A stretch of 64,000 nt of DNA, from NCBI GenBank assembly GCA_963575745.1, contig CAUYUJ010016350.1, forward strand, positions 207,001-271,000. The letters run 5' to 3'. Positions within the stretch are counted from its first letter, which is position 1; the number at the start of each line of letters is the position of its first letter. Origin of the DNA: Prorocentrum cordatum. Taxonomy: Eukaryota; Sar; Dinophyceae; Prorocentrales; Prorocentraceae. Below the pieces are notes generated by a model. It searched no databases and had not been told where the DNA came from. It saw only the letters and a program-made list of their open reading frames with translations. Below, piece by piece: positions 42,376 through 54,155 of the stretch. Both the position numbers and the translations under genes were made by a program.

Positions 42376-43430
42376 CGGGAGGAGAGCCTCCGCCAAGGCG
42401 AAAAGGAAAAAGCGAGGGGCAAGCTAAATATCTTCTCATGTGGGGTCCTGTCGGATTATTTGTTCTATATCACGCCCCGCGGCTGCGGGCTCATCTCCTT
42501 CGTCTTCCTGTTGTCTCGTGCTTCCTCCTCCCCCTCCCTCCCTCCTCCTCCCTTCATCCTCCTCCGTCCGCGCGCCAGCTGGCCGGGTCGTGATGGCTTT
42601 TTTGGGCACGCGGTGGCGTAAGTGGCTTGTGCGTCGCGTCGTGTTCTCGCCGACGCGGCGCTACCAGCCTCTGCCCCTGTGCCTCGCTCGGTTTAGGCTT
42701 GACCGTGTGTCCTCGACCTGGGTCAGAACGCGCTCAAGAAGAGCTCTGGTGGTTGGCTGTTCAGTGGGATCCGTCTCATTCAAAATGATACATACAATCC
42801 GATCATCGAATGACAAATAATCAGAGTTCTCTGTGTCGTCACAAATGTAGTGTTAATGTAGTTTAGTTTATGCAGCATACAGGATGGCAGACACATCGAA
42901 CAAGTGGCTGGGGTTGGGCGTCAGTGTTTGAGTTGCCGTTGTCCCCTCATGCGGATTCACGTGGTGGTTTGGCGGCAGTGAGCTCACTGAGCGTTTCAGG
43001 AAAGACCTCGGCCTCCTCCCCCCTCTCCCCGCCGAGAGGACTGCTTTTGAGTGGGATCCGCCTCCTCCGCCTCCCTCTTCGTCTTTCTCCTGACGAGAAT
43101 CTCCCGTGTCTGGAATAAGTTGGCTGCGTGGTTCTAGGGGCTTGAGCAAATTACCAGGTGAAGGCGAGTTCGGGGGCCTATTGCTGCTATTATGGTGTGC
43201 ACGTTGGAGCTTGAGGGTGCCCCTGAGTCCCCTATTGTCTAGTTTTTGTTGGGCCGTACCTCGACCAAGTTGATAAAAAGGTGTTGTTCCTTGTTCTCCT
43301 CTGGCATGCAGTGCAGTTTTTTCCCAACCCTCCTTGGTTGGGTATTCGTTTTGAATGAATAGAGCAGTGTGGTCGCGTCCTTCCTCCTCCCGCCTCCCGC
43401 CTCTTTCCTGCCTCTTTCTGTCTTGCCTGC
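42376..43430. other. No convincing gene
   Basis: A plus-strand ORF at 42,440-42,820 and a minus-strand ORF at 42,868-43,461 are open but biased (Ser/Pro/Arg), with no domain. The second runs into the following satellite. CTCC-rich tracts near 42,520-42,560 and 43,010-43,090. Confidence 0.4.
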
Positions 43431-45010
43431 GGGGGGCTGCGATCTGTGAAACTGTCGCCACTTTCGAGGCCTGCTGGGGGGTCCTGCATAGAGGGTAATC
43501 GCGGCGGATTCAAATTAGACCTCGCCATCCCTGGGGGGCTGCGATCTGTGAAACTGTCGCCACTTTCGAGGCCTGCTGGGGGGTCCTGCATAGTGAGGGC
43601 CACGCGCGGATTCAAATTAGACCTCGCCATCCCTGGGGGGCTGCGATCTGTGAAACTGTCGCCACTTTCGAGGCCTGCTGGGGGGCCCAGCACAGTGGGC
43701 CACGCGGCGGATTCAAATTAGACCTCGCCATCCCTGGGGGGCTGCGATCTGTGAAACTGTCGCCACTTTCGAGGCCTGCTGGGGGGTCCTGCATAGAGGG
43801 TAATCGCGGCGGTTCAAATTAGACCTCGCCATCCCTGGGGGGCTGCGATCTGTGAAACTGTCGCCACTTTCGAGGCCTGCTGGGGGGTCCTGCATAGAGG
43901 GTAATCGCGGCGGATTCAAATTAGACCTCGCCATCCCTGGGGGGCGTCTGCGATCTGTGTGAAACTGTCGCCACTTTCGAGGCCTGCTGGGGGGTCCCAG
44001 CATAGAGGGTAATCGCGGCGGACTCAAATTAGACCTCGCCATCCCTGGGGGGCTGCGATCTGTGAAACTGTCGCCACTTTAGAGGCCTGCTGGGGGGCCC
44101 AGCACAGTGGGTAATCGCGGCAGATTCAAATTAGACCTCGCCATCCCTGGGGGGCTGCGATCTGCGAAACTGTCGCCATTTTCGAGGCCTGCTGGGGGGC
44201 CCAGCACAGTGAGGGCCACGGGCGGATTCAAATTAGACCTCGCCATCCCTGGGGGGGCTGCGATCTGTGAAACTGTCGCCATTTTCGAGGCCTGCTGGGG
44301 GGCCCAGCACAGTGAGGGCCACGCGCGGATTCAAATTAGACCTCGCCATCCCTGGGGGGCTGCGATCTGTGAAACTGTCGCCATTTTCGAGGCCTGCTGG
44401 GGGGCCCAGCACAGTGAGGGCCACGGGCAGATTCAAATTAGACCTCGCCATCCCTGGGGGGCTGCGATCTGTGAAACTGTCGCCATTTTCGAGGCCTGCT
44501 GGGGGGCCCAGCACAGTGAGGGCCACGGGCGGACCCAAATTAGACCTCGCCATCCCTGGGGGGCTGCGATCTGCGAAACTGTCGCCATTTTCGAGGCCTG
44601 CTGGGGGGCCCAGCACAGTGAGGGCCACGCGCGGATTCAAATTAGACCTCGCCATCCCTGGGGGGCTGCGATCTGCGAAACTGTCGCCATTTTCGAGGCC
44701 TGCTGGGGGGCCCAGCACAGTGAGGGCCACGCGCAGATTCAAATTAGACCTCGCCATCCCTGGGGGGCTGCGATCTGCGAAACTGTCGCCATTTTCGAGG
44801 CCTGCTGGGGGGCCCAGCACAGTGAGGGCCACGCGCGGATTCAAATTAGACCTCGCCATCCCTGGGGGGCTGCGATCTGCGAAACTGTGCCATTTTCGAG
44901 GCCTGCTGGGGGGCCCAGCACAGTGAGGGCCACGCGCGATTCAAATTAGACCTCGCCATCCCTGGGGGGCTGCGATCTGCGAAACTGTCGCCATTTTCGA
45001 GGCCTGCTGT
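43430..45010. repeat. ~98-102 bp satellite, about 16 copies
   Basis: Units contain CTGCGATCTG(T/C)GAAACTGTC, GAGGCCTGCTGGGGGG and AAATTAGACCTCGCCATCCC. From about 44,107 the period is 102 bp, a multiple of three, so frames stay open on both strands (34-residue repeats GAAICETVAIFEACWG on plus, GPPAGLENGDSFADRSPPG on minus). Two sequence variants (the CCACTTTCGAGG half and the CCATTTTCGAGG half) occupy the left and right parts. Confidence 0.95.
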
Positions 45011-45590
45011 TGATCCCCGTTTTCGAAGTGGCTAGGAGTGCTTAGGAATTGTAAATCATCAGCTTTATCAAGCCCTTTTCCTGTAGCCAGTGTCCTGCGA
45101 GTCTCCCGAATTCCGTCTGCAGACATATGTAACCCTCGCTCCGTCATCGCCCCCTTATAAAGTATCCTAAACTATTTGCGCCCCGCTTTTGCGCAGGGGT
45201 TGGGTACGTCGCCAGGGTAATTTTTTGTCGCTCGTGAGCTCTGGCAGCGTGCTTCTGAATACTTTTGTGGAGCACGACTGAAAGATGGATTTGACTTCAC
45301 TGTCGTCAACCGCATGCACACCGCATTCCTGAAGGAAGGAGAAAGCAAAGGTGTTGCTTTCCTTTGCAATTTGGGTAGTGGCCTGCTGTGGCCCGAGATG
45401 CGTGTGAAAACCAGGCTACGAAAGCTCTGGCATGTGTGCGAGGTGTAGAGCTTTCCCAGCACCCCTTTTCCGTAGGTTTCAGACGTGTGCGGACATTGAA
45501 GATTCGGCCATAAGGTTTTCCGAGGTTTATTGCGAAGGCCTTACCACCAGTGCCGCCAACCCTGAAGACGACGACGATGAAAACGAGCGG
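45011..45590. other. No gene recognised
   Basis: Unique sequence after the satellite. Short open frames only. Confidence 0.4.
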
Positions 45591-45895
45591 GGGGAGGTAG
45601 GAGGCGGAGGAGGAGGAGGAGTGGGAGGGGAAGAGGAAGGGTGGAGGAGGAGGATGAGGGAGGAGGAGGGGGGAAGGATTGGAGGAGGCCAGAGGAGGAG
45701 CAAGGGGGAGGGGAGGAGGGGAGGGAGGAGGAGGAGGGAGGAGGAGGAGGAGGAGGGAGGAGGAGGAGGAGGAGGAGGAGGAGGAGGAGGAGGAGGAGGA
45801 GCAGGAGTGGGGGAGCAGCGAGAGGAAAGCGGAGGAGGAGGAGGAGGAGGAGGAGGAGGAGGAGGAGGAGAATGCGTGGGGGAGCAGCGAGAGGA
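45590..45895. repeat. GGA trinucleotide tract
   Basis: Interrupted (GGA)n/(GAG)n polypurine tract. Confidence 0.95.
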
Positions 45896-46480
45896 AGCGA
45901 GTAGGAGCAAGCAATTCTGGAGGCCTCGGCCCTCGACGGAAATGGGAGGGAAAGGGCGGGGACAAAACGTTTCCAAAAATCCATGAATATGGTCTCTCCG
46001 GACCTTCTTGAGAGTCCTTTTGGAGCTTTTTTGGCCCGTCTGGGGGCCCCCTATGGCCGTCCTTAGGCGTTCTTGGGCTGTCTGGAGGGGCTTAGGCCGT
46101 CTAGGGGCGCTCTTGTGGATCCGTCGTGGCGACCCCCCGTCGCCCAGGGCATCTACAGAGGGCCCCTCTGTAAAAGCCGCAAACGGGGGATTGCATTCTG
46201 ACCCGGGACCCCCCCCAGGACCCTCCCCCCCCGTGGGGAAGGGATCAAAGGGAAGGGGCTTCCTTTCGACTCAATGACAACGTTGGTAATTTCGCTTCAG
46301 CTGGGTTACTTCATTTCGCTTTGGTTGGCGCGCTTGAGAACGAAAGACCAGGGGAAGAGGGGGGAGCAGCGACGGACCCAGAAAAGAAGACGACAAGTAC
46401 GTACGAGGACAACCACGACGAACAACCCATTCCTCACGCCGACAGGGTCGGCGGATTTGGGACATACGTGATGCTGTAGA
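45896..46480. other. No gene recognised
   Basis: Includes a GGGCCGTCT/CTTGGGC-like degenerate stretch at 46,010-46,120. Confidence 0.4.
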
Positions 46481-46764
46481 ATGGGCTCAAAGGCCGAATG
46501 CTTGTGGATCAGGGGCCTTCTGCCCAGAGGGTTGACTATCCTGGGGTTGGTTTGGGGCTATAGACCGAGTGGTACCAAAATGATGGGAGTCTTCGGCTTG
46601 GACGGGACGGGAGAAGAGCACGCACGTGACTGGAGATTGAGACGTTGTTGGTGGGCAGTGATCCACATGCATCCGGACTCCTTGGAGATTGGAGGGCTGC
46701 TCGGCTGTACTCTCCTAACTGTCGGGCTTGGTTTGCAGAGCTCCCCTCGTGCTGAATAGTTCAC

Positions 46765-47054
46765 TACTGTGCAGCTTCTACAGAAAACGACGGGCAATCG
46801 GCGTGTCTATACCGAAGTCTTCTCTATTGTGCGAGCTGTTCGACGTGCTGGAGCGACGGCAGGCTCGTCCAACATGGTTGATCTCTGGCATGAGGCTTGG
46901 GGCCGAGCCGCGTCTACGTGGGTCATGAAAAATTCAGGCCACCGAGATCAAGGGCCGCGAGTTGAAGTTGACTCCGCATGGGCTTGTTGCGAATGTTGTT
47001 TCTGATATCTTCGTTGGGGTGGCTGCCGAATGGGAGGCTTTAGATCCCGAGTGA
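46765..47054 (+). pseudogene. Coding fragment with a frameshift at an A run
   Basis: Protein-like sequence NRRVYTEVFSIVRAVRRAG and NMVDLWHEAWGRAASTWVMK passes, after a shift in GAAAAATTC near 46,930, to IQATEIKGRELKLTPHGL and VSDIFVGVAAEWEALDPE, then a TGA. No family recognised. Confidence 0.45.
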
Positions 47055-48100
47055 GTGAAAATTGTTGAAGGGACCAGATGCTGTTGCAGCCTTGCGCTGA
47101 AGCGGCGCCTAGCCTCCTGGCGATCAGTCGTCATGTGTCTACGACTTGTGATCAAACAAAGGTTAACGTGTCCAGTGCCAGCCAAAAACCTGAGCGTCTC
47201 AGGGCGCTGCCGTCCAGGCATTGTGCATTGCATGGTGTGGGCAAGGCGAGGGCAAGGGCATCTCGCAAATGCAAGGGTTGCGCGCCTAGCGTTGTATCCG
47301 CTGTGCCTGACGGTGGTCTAGCTGAGTTTCGCGAAGTTGCTGCCTCACCTGCTGGTCCCACCCCTGCACGTCATGATCCTGCTCGGGTCGATCCGTTGGA
47401 TGGCGATCGCGACCCATCGGCTGCACCAGGTGATCGTGACCGTCCTGCCCCTGAGTGCAAGGCTTTCGCGGGGGGCCCGCTGGCCGCTGTCCTGAATATC
47501 GGGAGCCTGAAACTGCTGACGTCTTTGCCGCAGCGCTCCTGGACCAGGGCAACGACAAGGGCAATTCTGAAGCAGAAACGGTTCGCCGCGCTCGTCTTAA
47601 ATAGCCCGCTCAGCTGCGCATGGTGTTGTATGGTTTGCTAGTGCATCAACTTTTGTTTCGCACCTGGGTCCCTTGATCCAGGCCAGTTTATGCCCCATCC
47701 TCCTCCTCTTTCTCCTGATCCTCATCCTCATCCTCGTCTTTCTCGCCACCGAGAGGTCGAGTACTTCGACGACAACGACTGGAGCCGCTTCCCAGCGGTC
47801 GGGGCGGCTCTGAGGGATTTGGCCAGCGCCGAGGACCCGCGCCTTCGCCCCCACCCCCCCGTGGGACTCAGTTAGGGCCGGGAACGCGAACTCGTGCCCC
47901 CTCCGCCTCCCAGGGTCCACTTCGATCCGATCGATCCAGTTCGTCATTGATCGGATTCGATTCCGATGTTCCAGCGACCCGATGTTCGCCCAACGCAGTT
48001 GCGCATCATGGCGCAGCGGATCCGACTCGACTTCGATCCCGTGCCGGTGCAGCCCGATCTGACGCCCGTTCCGATCCAATCCAGTTTCCAGACTCGATGA
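47055..48100 (+). pseudogene. Broken Pro/Asp-rich coding fragments
   Basis: Open pieces in several plus frames: PARHDPARVDPLDGDRDP (47,078-47,641), EVEYFDDNDWSRFPAVGAAL (47,690-47,875), and QRPDVRPTQLRIMAQRIRLD with DFDPVPVQPDL (about 47,965-48,100). Their amino-acid style is consistent, but no continuous frame or family is evident. Confidence 0.35.
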
Positions 48101-48510
48101 TGACCGTCCTGCCCTCTCCACCTCCAGGAGGTAGGGCAGTGCCAAGGGTGGTCACCAGTCTGCTCCTGGAAATGGAGGGTCGAGGAAGACCGAGGAGGTT
48201 ATGCACATCGTTGTGGCGTTTGGGGAAGTCCTGCGGCGGTCCTGAGGGGATCTGCACGGGCTTCGTTTCTTGCTCTGCACTTCCTCGCCTCCATGCCATC
48301 CAATGTCATGACAAGACCAAGACGCCCGTTTGTTTTGAGCTATCGGCTTCTGAGAGCCCTTACCGAGCCTGGAGGCGTTCAAGAGTTGGCTCGGAATGAA
48401 AGCCGGGCCTGGCGAAAGGGTCGGGCTGCGAGGGGCCCCGCATGGAAATAACAAAACATCGGATGCATGGGCTCCCTCCACCTTCCTCGTCTCGGCTCTA
48501 CAGTACGGGT
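48101..48510. other. No gene recognised
   Basis: No repeat or credible ORF. Confidence 0.4.
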
Positions 48511-48511
48511 C

Positions 48512-48625
48512 ACATTTGGCGCTCGCTTCGACCGGGTCGTTTTCGCTGGGGTCGCTTTCGCCCGGGTCGTTCTGGCTGGACGTCGTTTTCGCCGCGGTCG
48601 TTTTCGCTGGGGTTGCGTTCGCCAA
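48512..48625. repeat. 15 bp tandem repeat GTCGTTTTCGCTGGG
   Basis: About seven degenerate 15 bp units. Confidence 0.85.
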
Positions 48626-48754
48626 CGGTGTCACCTCCACATCTGGCGCTTGGAAAAAAAACATGCAGTCTTCTTCAGTATAAAGTGTTCGTGGCTTCGG
48701 GTTGCCCCCATCGGCTGCGCCTCGTCCCGGGCGAGTCAAAAAATTGCTGGGGAT

Positions 48755-49055
48755 GAACCGGGTGAGGGGTGTGCCGAAGTGGGTGGCGCGGACGCATGGG
48801 AAAGTCGCCACTGGGGCCTCAGGTGAAGGGCCACGAACGGTGTGAGGGGTGTGCCGAAATGGGTGGCGCTGACGCACGGGAACGTCGCCCCTGGGGCCTC
48901 CGGTGGAGCTACCTATGGGGCCACGAACCGTGTCAAAATGGGTGTCGCGGATGCATGGGCACGTCACTAGTGGGGTTTTAGGTCGAGCTCCCTATGGTGC
49001 CACGAACCGTGTGAGGGATGTCCCGAAATGGGTGGCGCGGACGCGAGGGGTGTGC
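48755..49055. repeat. 80-85 bp tandem repeat, four copies
   Basis: Units begin near 48,767, 48,847, 48,932 and 49,016, each with GAAATGGGTGGCGCGGACGC-like sequence and, in most, GCCACGAACCGTGT. Confidence 0.85.
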
Positions 49056-49390
49056 CGACAGCGCCCGAAGGGGCGTCGACGCCAGCCGGGCTAGGACGGA
49101 GCGCTCCTTCGCGCCGCCCCCCCCCCAGGGCACGCTGGAAGTTGGGGCCGACCTCCAGTCCCCGGCCCCGCGGCGGCGGCCGTTGCGGCCCCTGGAGCCC
49201 GAGCAACCTTGAAAACGCTCGCAGGAGCTTGGATCACCCAGTCGCTTGTCCAGCAGGATCAGGCCAGTTTGTTTAGGTGTGCGAGCGGAACCGGTTCCCA
49301 GTCACAGTGTGTAGTTTTTTCTTAGGTGTTGGGTGGGGCCCCCAAACGGGGTGGTGACCACACCCTGCGGTGAGTCGGTAGGGATTCGGG
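49056..49390. other. No gene recognised
   Basis: GC-rich. Short open frames without support. Confidence 0.4.
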
Positions 49391-49468
49391 GTCACCGCAC
49401 GGTTTTGGGACTCGGGTCGTTCTCCGAGGGCGACTTGGGCATCCGAGGTCCCAAGACCGTGCGGTGAC
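49391..49468. repeat. Inverted repeat, ~25 bp arms
   Basis: Arms 49,391-49,415 and 49,443-49,468 share GTCACCGCACGGT and TTGGGAC, with a ~27 bp loop. Two further half-copies of GTCACCGCACGGT lie at 49,506-49,535. Confidence 0.85.
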
Positions 49469-49583
49469 GGACCGTGCGATGAGGTCGAGTCTTGGGGGTA
49501 ACGAGGTCACCGCACGGTCTGTCACCGCACCGTTCCGGGACTCCAAATCAAATTGCCACCCGTTCTCCGAATGTTTTTTTTTT

Positions 49584-49648
49584 GTTCTCTCTCTCTCTCT
49601 CTCTTTCTCTTTCTCTTTCTCTTTCTCTCTCTCTCTCTCTCTCCCTAC
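49584..49648. repeat. CT dinucleotide tract
   Basis: (CT)n with CTTTCT interruptions. Confidence 0.95.
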
Positions 49649-49690
49649 GCCTCACCGATCCGCCTGACCAATGTTTAGGAATCACCGTAG

Positions 49691-50002
49691 TTGCATACTT
49701 TGTTTTCCTCAGCAACTGTTGTTTCTCCTACATCCCGGGACCAGAGGGTCGAGTTTGATCGTACTTTTGTATATATTCCCCCTGCCCCCTCAGAGGACCT
49801 TGCCGATCATGACCGCCAGTTTCGCCTCTCGCCCAGCCCTGCCGCCGAGGAGTGTTTCCACGTGGCGTCGTGCAAGTCCCTGGGCGTGTGGGCCGTCGGC
49901 GTCGGGATGAAACTGCACCACCGGGCGCGCGCCGCCAGGGTGGCGCTGGCGGCATCCCTGGCGATCCGCATGGAGGACCCCTGTGGCGGATCGAGGGTGT
50001 GA
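49691..50002 (+). CDS. Short coding fragment, unknown family
   Basis: 103-codon ORF with protein-like content from about residue 20: RVEFDRTFVYIPPAP, AEECFHVASCKSLGVWAVGV and RAARVALAASLAIRMED. It ends at a TGA and has no recognised family. It could be an exon or fragment of the broken genes that follow. Confidence 0.4.
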   Translation: MHTLFSSATVVSPTSRDQRVEFDRTFVYIPPAPSEDLADHDRQFRLSPSPAAEECFHVASCKSLGVWAVGVGMKLHHRARAARVALAASLAIRMEDPCGGSRV

Positions 50003-51132
50003 TGTTCTTGGGTCGTCGTCCCACCTGGGCCGACACCTCCGTCTCACCTGGCCTGGGCCGCCACCGTCGTAGGTCACCCGCGGTAGCGCGAAGATTAGTC
50101 ACGCTCTGCACGTCGCGGCCTGAGCTGGAGAGTGCCCCTTCTCCAGGGGGCGGCGCGAGAGCGCGAAGATGATCGCGCATCGCGCACCGCGGGGCGCGCC
50201 GCGCGAAGTTTGGTGTGACTTCTGGTGGCCTGGAGGTCGACGATCGAAGGCAGAGCTTCTGTGCGCTCTTGGCCTCTTTTGGGCCTGTGTGGATTTCCGC
50301 TGCTGGGTGTGGCCCCCGACTCCACTCAGGGGCCCGCTTCCAGCTATCGCGTGTACCGAGCCACGACCGATGTATCAGTGTTGTCATGGATCGATCGTTC
50401 AGATATCGATCTCTCGCGACATTATCGCCCTGAAGCTTCACCAGCCAATTCACTTCGTCTTGGTGCGGACTTCCTATCGTGGTAATCTGCTTTCGAAAAT
50501 GGACGGGAATCGATGTTCCCTGATGGCAACAAAAACGCCCCAACGACATCACAGGGCATGCCCATGGTTGTCGTTCTGAGGCGTCGGGGACCTCGACCAC
50601 CTTGTGCCCCTGCTTTCCTCTTCTTCGCCCTCCAGTCTTCGTCTTCCCGTCCTCCTCTCGTCGTCCTCCTCTTCTCCCCTCTTCTCCTAGTCCTTATCGT
50701 TTTCCTCTTCGTCTCTCCTCGTTCTTCGCTCCTCCTCTCCTCTTCTTTTCCTCGGCGTCCATCTCTCGTCCTCCTCACATCCTCTTCCTCCTCTCCTCCG
50801 GTCCTCATTCTTCTCCTCTCGCTCCATGTCTTTCCCCCCCGACGTTTTGCCTGCCTTCCCCCCTCTTGTGTCATCGACCGTATCCCCCATCTCATCCCTC
50901 CTCTTCAGAGACGGAAAAGACCTTGCGACATCATTGTCAGGGGGTGGGAAAAATATTCGACTTCTGATCGGGTTCATTACCGTCGTCGCAATTGTCACCC
51001 GTAAACTACATCATCGCCGTTTTTGTCGGTCAGGGCAGGATCGGATATCGCATCTCCGTGGTAACGGCGTCTGCTGATTTGGTGGCGGTTTGGGGGAACA
51101 TGTGGCAACGGGGGTCGCCTTGGCCAGCTGCC
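50003..51132. other. No clear gene; polypyrimidine stretch 50,590-50,900
   Basis: Contains one hairpin of the CGCGGTNGCG family at 50,077-50,088 and a long TCC/TCTT-rich polypyrimidine tract. Confidence 0.5.
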
Positions 51133-52290
51133 ATGGCAGACGAGGAAAGCAAACACATCATCAAACAAAGTATCGCGATCCGAGCTCGATTCAGGGTTGA
51201 GTCGAAGATGGTCGTGGCGCCGTTTCTGATAGTGCCTCATCCTCAGAACCGCGGCGGCGATCCACTGAAATCGTTGCGTACGCAGCAAATTATAGATGGC
51301 ATCATGAAGGATGGGTACGACCCCATAGATGCAAACAGCAACGGTGTGCTCGTGGAAGAAAAACCCGCGGTGGCGAGGGGAAGCAACAGAGCCATTCAAG
51401 ACTCCTTTGCGAAGAAGATCCAGGTAGATCCTGACATGGCTCTGCATAACACAACATTTTGGGCAACAGGAAAGGATGCGAGTGGGCAGGAACCCGCGGT
51501 GGCGGGGTCGAGCGCGTCAAGTGCGAGTGCAAGGTTTCCTCATTTTTGGACGATCCGGGAAATTACGATTTGGAGAAAGTGCGAGTTCTCGATGATGATT
51601 GGGGTCGACAGTGCGAAGGCGGCCTGGAGTGGGAGGTTCTGTCTCGGAAGGTTGACGAGGAGGAGCCCGGGGCAGCTCTACGCATCAGCATCGCACTCAA
51701 CAAACAGAACGAAACTGTTATGACAACGGGCCACATTGAGATCATGTCGACCCTGGTGGGCTTGTGCAAGCCAAATCCAAAGAGGTGTGTGCCTTTCGAG
51801 CCAGTGAGGGACAAGCTCATCGATTTGCACAGGGCGGAGATCGACCATCTTGATTTCCTGCACCTTTTCAAAGTGGCATGTGATGCAGGGGCGGGGGGGA
51901 AGCAGCGTTCATTTGAAAGACTCGTTCTCTTTCACCGGTGTGTTCGTGAACCCGAAGGTACGCAAAATGCGCATGGAGGCATATGGCGCGATTGCGCCTG
52001 ACCCTGTGGAGTTCCCCGAAATCAAGAACGCCTGCCTGAAGTGGGCTTGGAAGCAGCCCACCGCCGGAGGGCGCCGCCAGCCCCCCCCCCCCCCAACAAA
52101 AAAAAATGCGCGCAGATACAATAAGGAATCGAAACACCAGATGCATGATTTCTTGAAGGATGTATAGGGCGCATTCCTGCAGCTTGGAAAAATGGCACCC
52201 ACGGTAGTGGAGGGGCCGACATCCGAGAAATTGCGGTGCAAGTGGACTGCGGGGGCGGAGGTCAGTGTCATGGCAAAAATCCGCAGAGCT
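51133..52290 (+). pseudogene. Frameshifted gene of unknown function carrying two hairpin inserts
   Basis: Starts ATGGCAGACGAG at 51,133. Segment 1 (to about 51,475) includes KMVVAPFLIVPHPQNRGG, GYDPIDANSNGVLVEEKP and TFWATGKD. Segment 2, another frame, runs from about 51,522 (SSFLDDPGNYDLEKVRVLDD, MTTGHIEIMSTLVGLCKPNP). Segment 3, back in the first frame, runs from about 51,945 (FVNPKVRKMRMEAYGAIA). The second shift coincides with a run of eight Gs at about 51,891-51,898. TAG at 52,165-52,167 is followed in frame by more protein-like sequence (LRCKWTAGAEVSVMAKIR). Hairpins of the CGCGGTNGCG family lie at 51,364 and 51,493, the second near the first shift. Family not recognised. Confidence 0.5.
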
Positions 52291-52296
52291 GCGCAT

Positions 52297-52305
52297 GCTA
52301 CCGCA

Positions 52306-52345
<40 letters not shown>
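52297..52345. repeat. Poly-C run
   Basis: Near-pure run of over 40 C, then CGCGCGCG. A second C run lies at 52,516-52,533. Confidence 0.95.
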
Positions 52346-52835
52346 CGCGCGCAATCGCCCCCCCCCGCCCGCTCGGCAGCGTCGTCCTTTCCCTTGCTTC
52401 CCCTCACTTGTGCTCCTCACCTCATCGTTCGCCTCCTCGACCTCTCCTCAAAAGTGGCCCTCTCCCTCACCCCCCTCGCCCCCCCTCGTCGTTCTCTCCC
52501 CCTGCTCGCGCGCGCCCCCCCCCCCCCCCCCCATTTCCGTCGCACGCAGTTCCAGGCACCTCCGCCCCCAGAGCGGGGCTGTCTGATTTTGGCAGCCCCC
52601 CAAAATCCCACCGACGGCAAGTCTGTCGAAGGGGCAGCGGGGCGCTCTCGCAAGAGATTGCAGTTCACTCATCGCGACCAAGCTAGAGGAGTTGATGTCA
52701 TTGGGAAAGGATGGGTTGAAAGGGGGGCACGCCCCAGCTGTCGCGGGAGACAGACCCCACGCAGCGAGTCGGAAGATTTTGGGGCGACCCGACATTTCAG
52801 GGGCGTTCGTTTTCCCTTGGGTCGAAGGGCAAGCG

Positions 52836-53726
52836 CTCCGCGGCCGCGGAGAGTCCGACGCCCAAGGTGATCGAGCAGGACGCAGACGGGAGGCCATTGA
52901 CCGAACACGAGACAGCGTCTGCCGCAGGATCAACACCCCAAGCAGTCGACACCATTCCATGGCGCGCCTGGGCGGACATTGCCTGCGCGGTGGACAACGC
53001 GCAGATTGCCGAGCAGGTATTGGGGTTAGCCATGACGGCAAACCATGACCACGTCACATGCGACATCCCTATCGCGATGGTCAGGAATGGCTCTGCGATC
53101 AAGGCCGTGGCCGCGAAGGACACTCCCATTGGGCACCTGAGAGTGCTGCTGCGGTCCAAGGAGGACACGTCCACGGTCATGGAGGGGCCGGGCGCGGCCA
53201 CCCACCCGGAAGCTGCGTGCGCTGAGATGTCGCGGGTCATGGCCGCCACCCCCGAAGAGAAAGAAGTTGGCGTCGACAGCGGGGAACGGGTGGTCGCGAG
53301 GGCCCACGTGCAGCCTGAGCTCAAACTCCCAAAGGACGGCGACGCAGGGTTCGCATGGGACCCGAGGCGCTCAGCCCACCCTTTCTGGTTCACGAAACGG
53401 ACGGTCCAGGTGATGCGAACGCCAGGTGAAGCGCAGATCGCGGCGAACGCCTCCATGGTGATGGAGGCGGTGACACACGCTTGCGCGAGTGATTCTGTTC
53501 ATCTGTTCATCTGAAGGCTGGCAATCCCAAGGTGGATCCCATGGTGGCCACGCATTCAGTGAAGCTGCCATGCATCGTCAGCGCGACCCCAGTCAAGGCG
53601 GGCGGGGAGGCCATCGCAAAGTGGGAAAGCGTTCCAACGGCGAAGAAACAAAAAGCCCCGACGCAGCAAACTGCCTTCGACCAGATCGCCGGGGCCCAGA
53701 AGAAGGCGCGGAAGGGGAAAAAGTGA
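52836..53726 (+). pseudogene. Protein of unknown function, frame broken by an 8 bp duplication
   Basis: The frame is open through the hairpin at 52,836 (SAAAESPTPK) to TGA 53,512: ADIACAVDNAQIAEQVLGLA, DIPIAMVRNGSAIKAVAAKD, GHLRVLLRSKEDTS and AWDPRRSAHPFWFTKRTVQV. TGTTCATC is repeated back to back at 53,496-53,511. Without one copy the frame passes into AGNPKVDPMVATHSVKL and a Lys-rich tail ending KKARKGKK at 53,726. Family not recognised; possibly the same gene as 51,133-52,290. There is no ATG at the start of the open frame, so the beginning is uncertain. Confidence 0.55.
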
Positions 53727-54155
53727 GTGGGTCGGGCCTTGGTTCGCGGTGGCGGGGCGATTCGCCAGCTTGGAGTGTTCCGAGGCAGAGAGCGCCGCGC
53801 GCAAACACAGTTTGCCGGGTCGATCCGATCATTCCTCCTGCCCCCCCCTGCACGTGCATCTCCTAGTGGGCGAGCGTTTGCTTTCCCCTTTCTCCTCGTC
53901 CGTCTTCTTCCTCCGCGCCGCCTTCCCTCTCCTGCGCCCTTGCCTTCCCACTTCGGCCGCGCTCCTGCCTTTTTTCCGCCCCCCTCTTCTTGCCTTCTCC
54001 GCTCTGCCTTCCGCGTCACGTTTCCTCCGCCCCCCCCCTTGCCCGCTCCCCGGCGCCCCTCCGCCCCCCCCCCCCCCCCCCCCCCTCCCGCAGCCGCGCA
54101 GGCCCGGGCCCCATCTGCCCCATCTTCGCGGTGACGGAGCGGGGGGGGGGGGGCA
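53727..54155. other. No gene; pyrimidine-rich
   Basis: CCTCCTC/CCCTTT-rich stretch with C runs at 54,066-54,086. Arg/Pro-rich open frames on both strands are compositional. Confidence 0.5.

Noticed and set aside
41482-42439. Minus-strand ORFs resembling Leu/Cys-rich membrane proteins
   Set aside because: Translation of the AGCAGAGACC array; several frames give the same hydrophobic pattern.
43430-45010. CRISPR-like array
   Set aside because: Whole units are repeated with no variable spacers, and the genome is eukaryotic.
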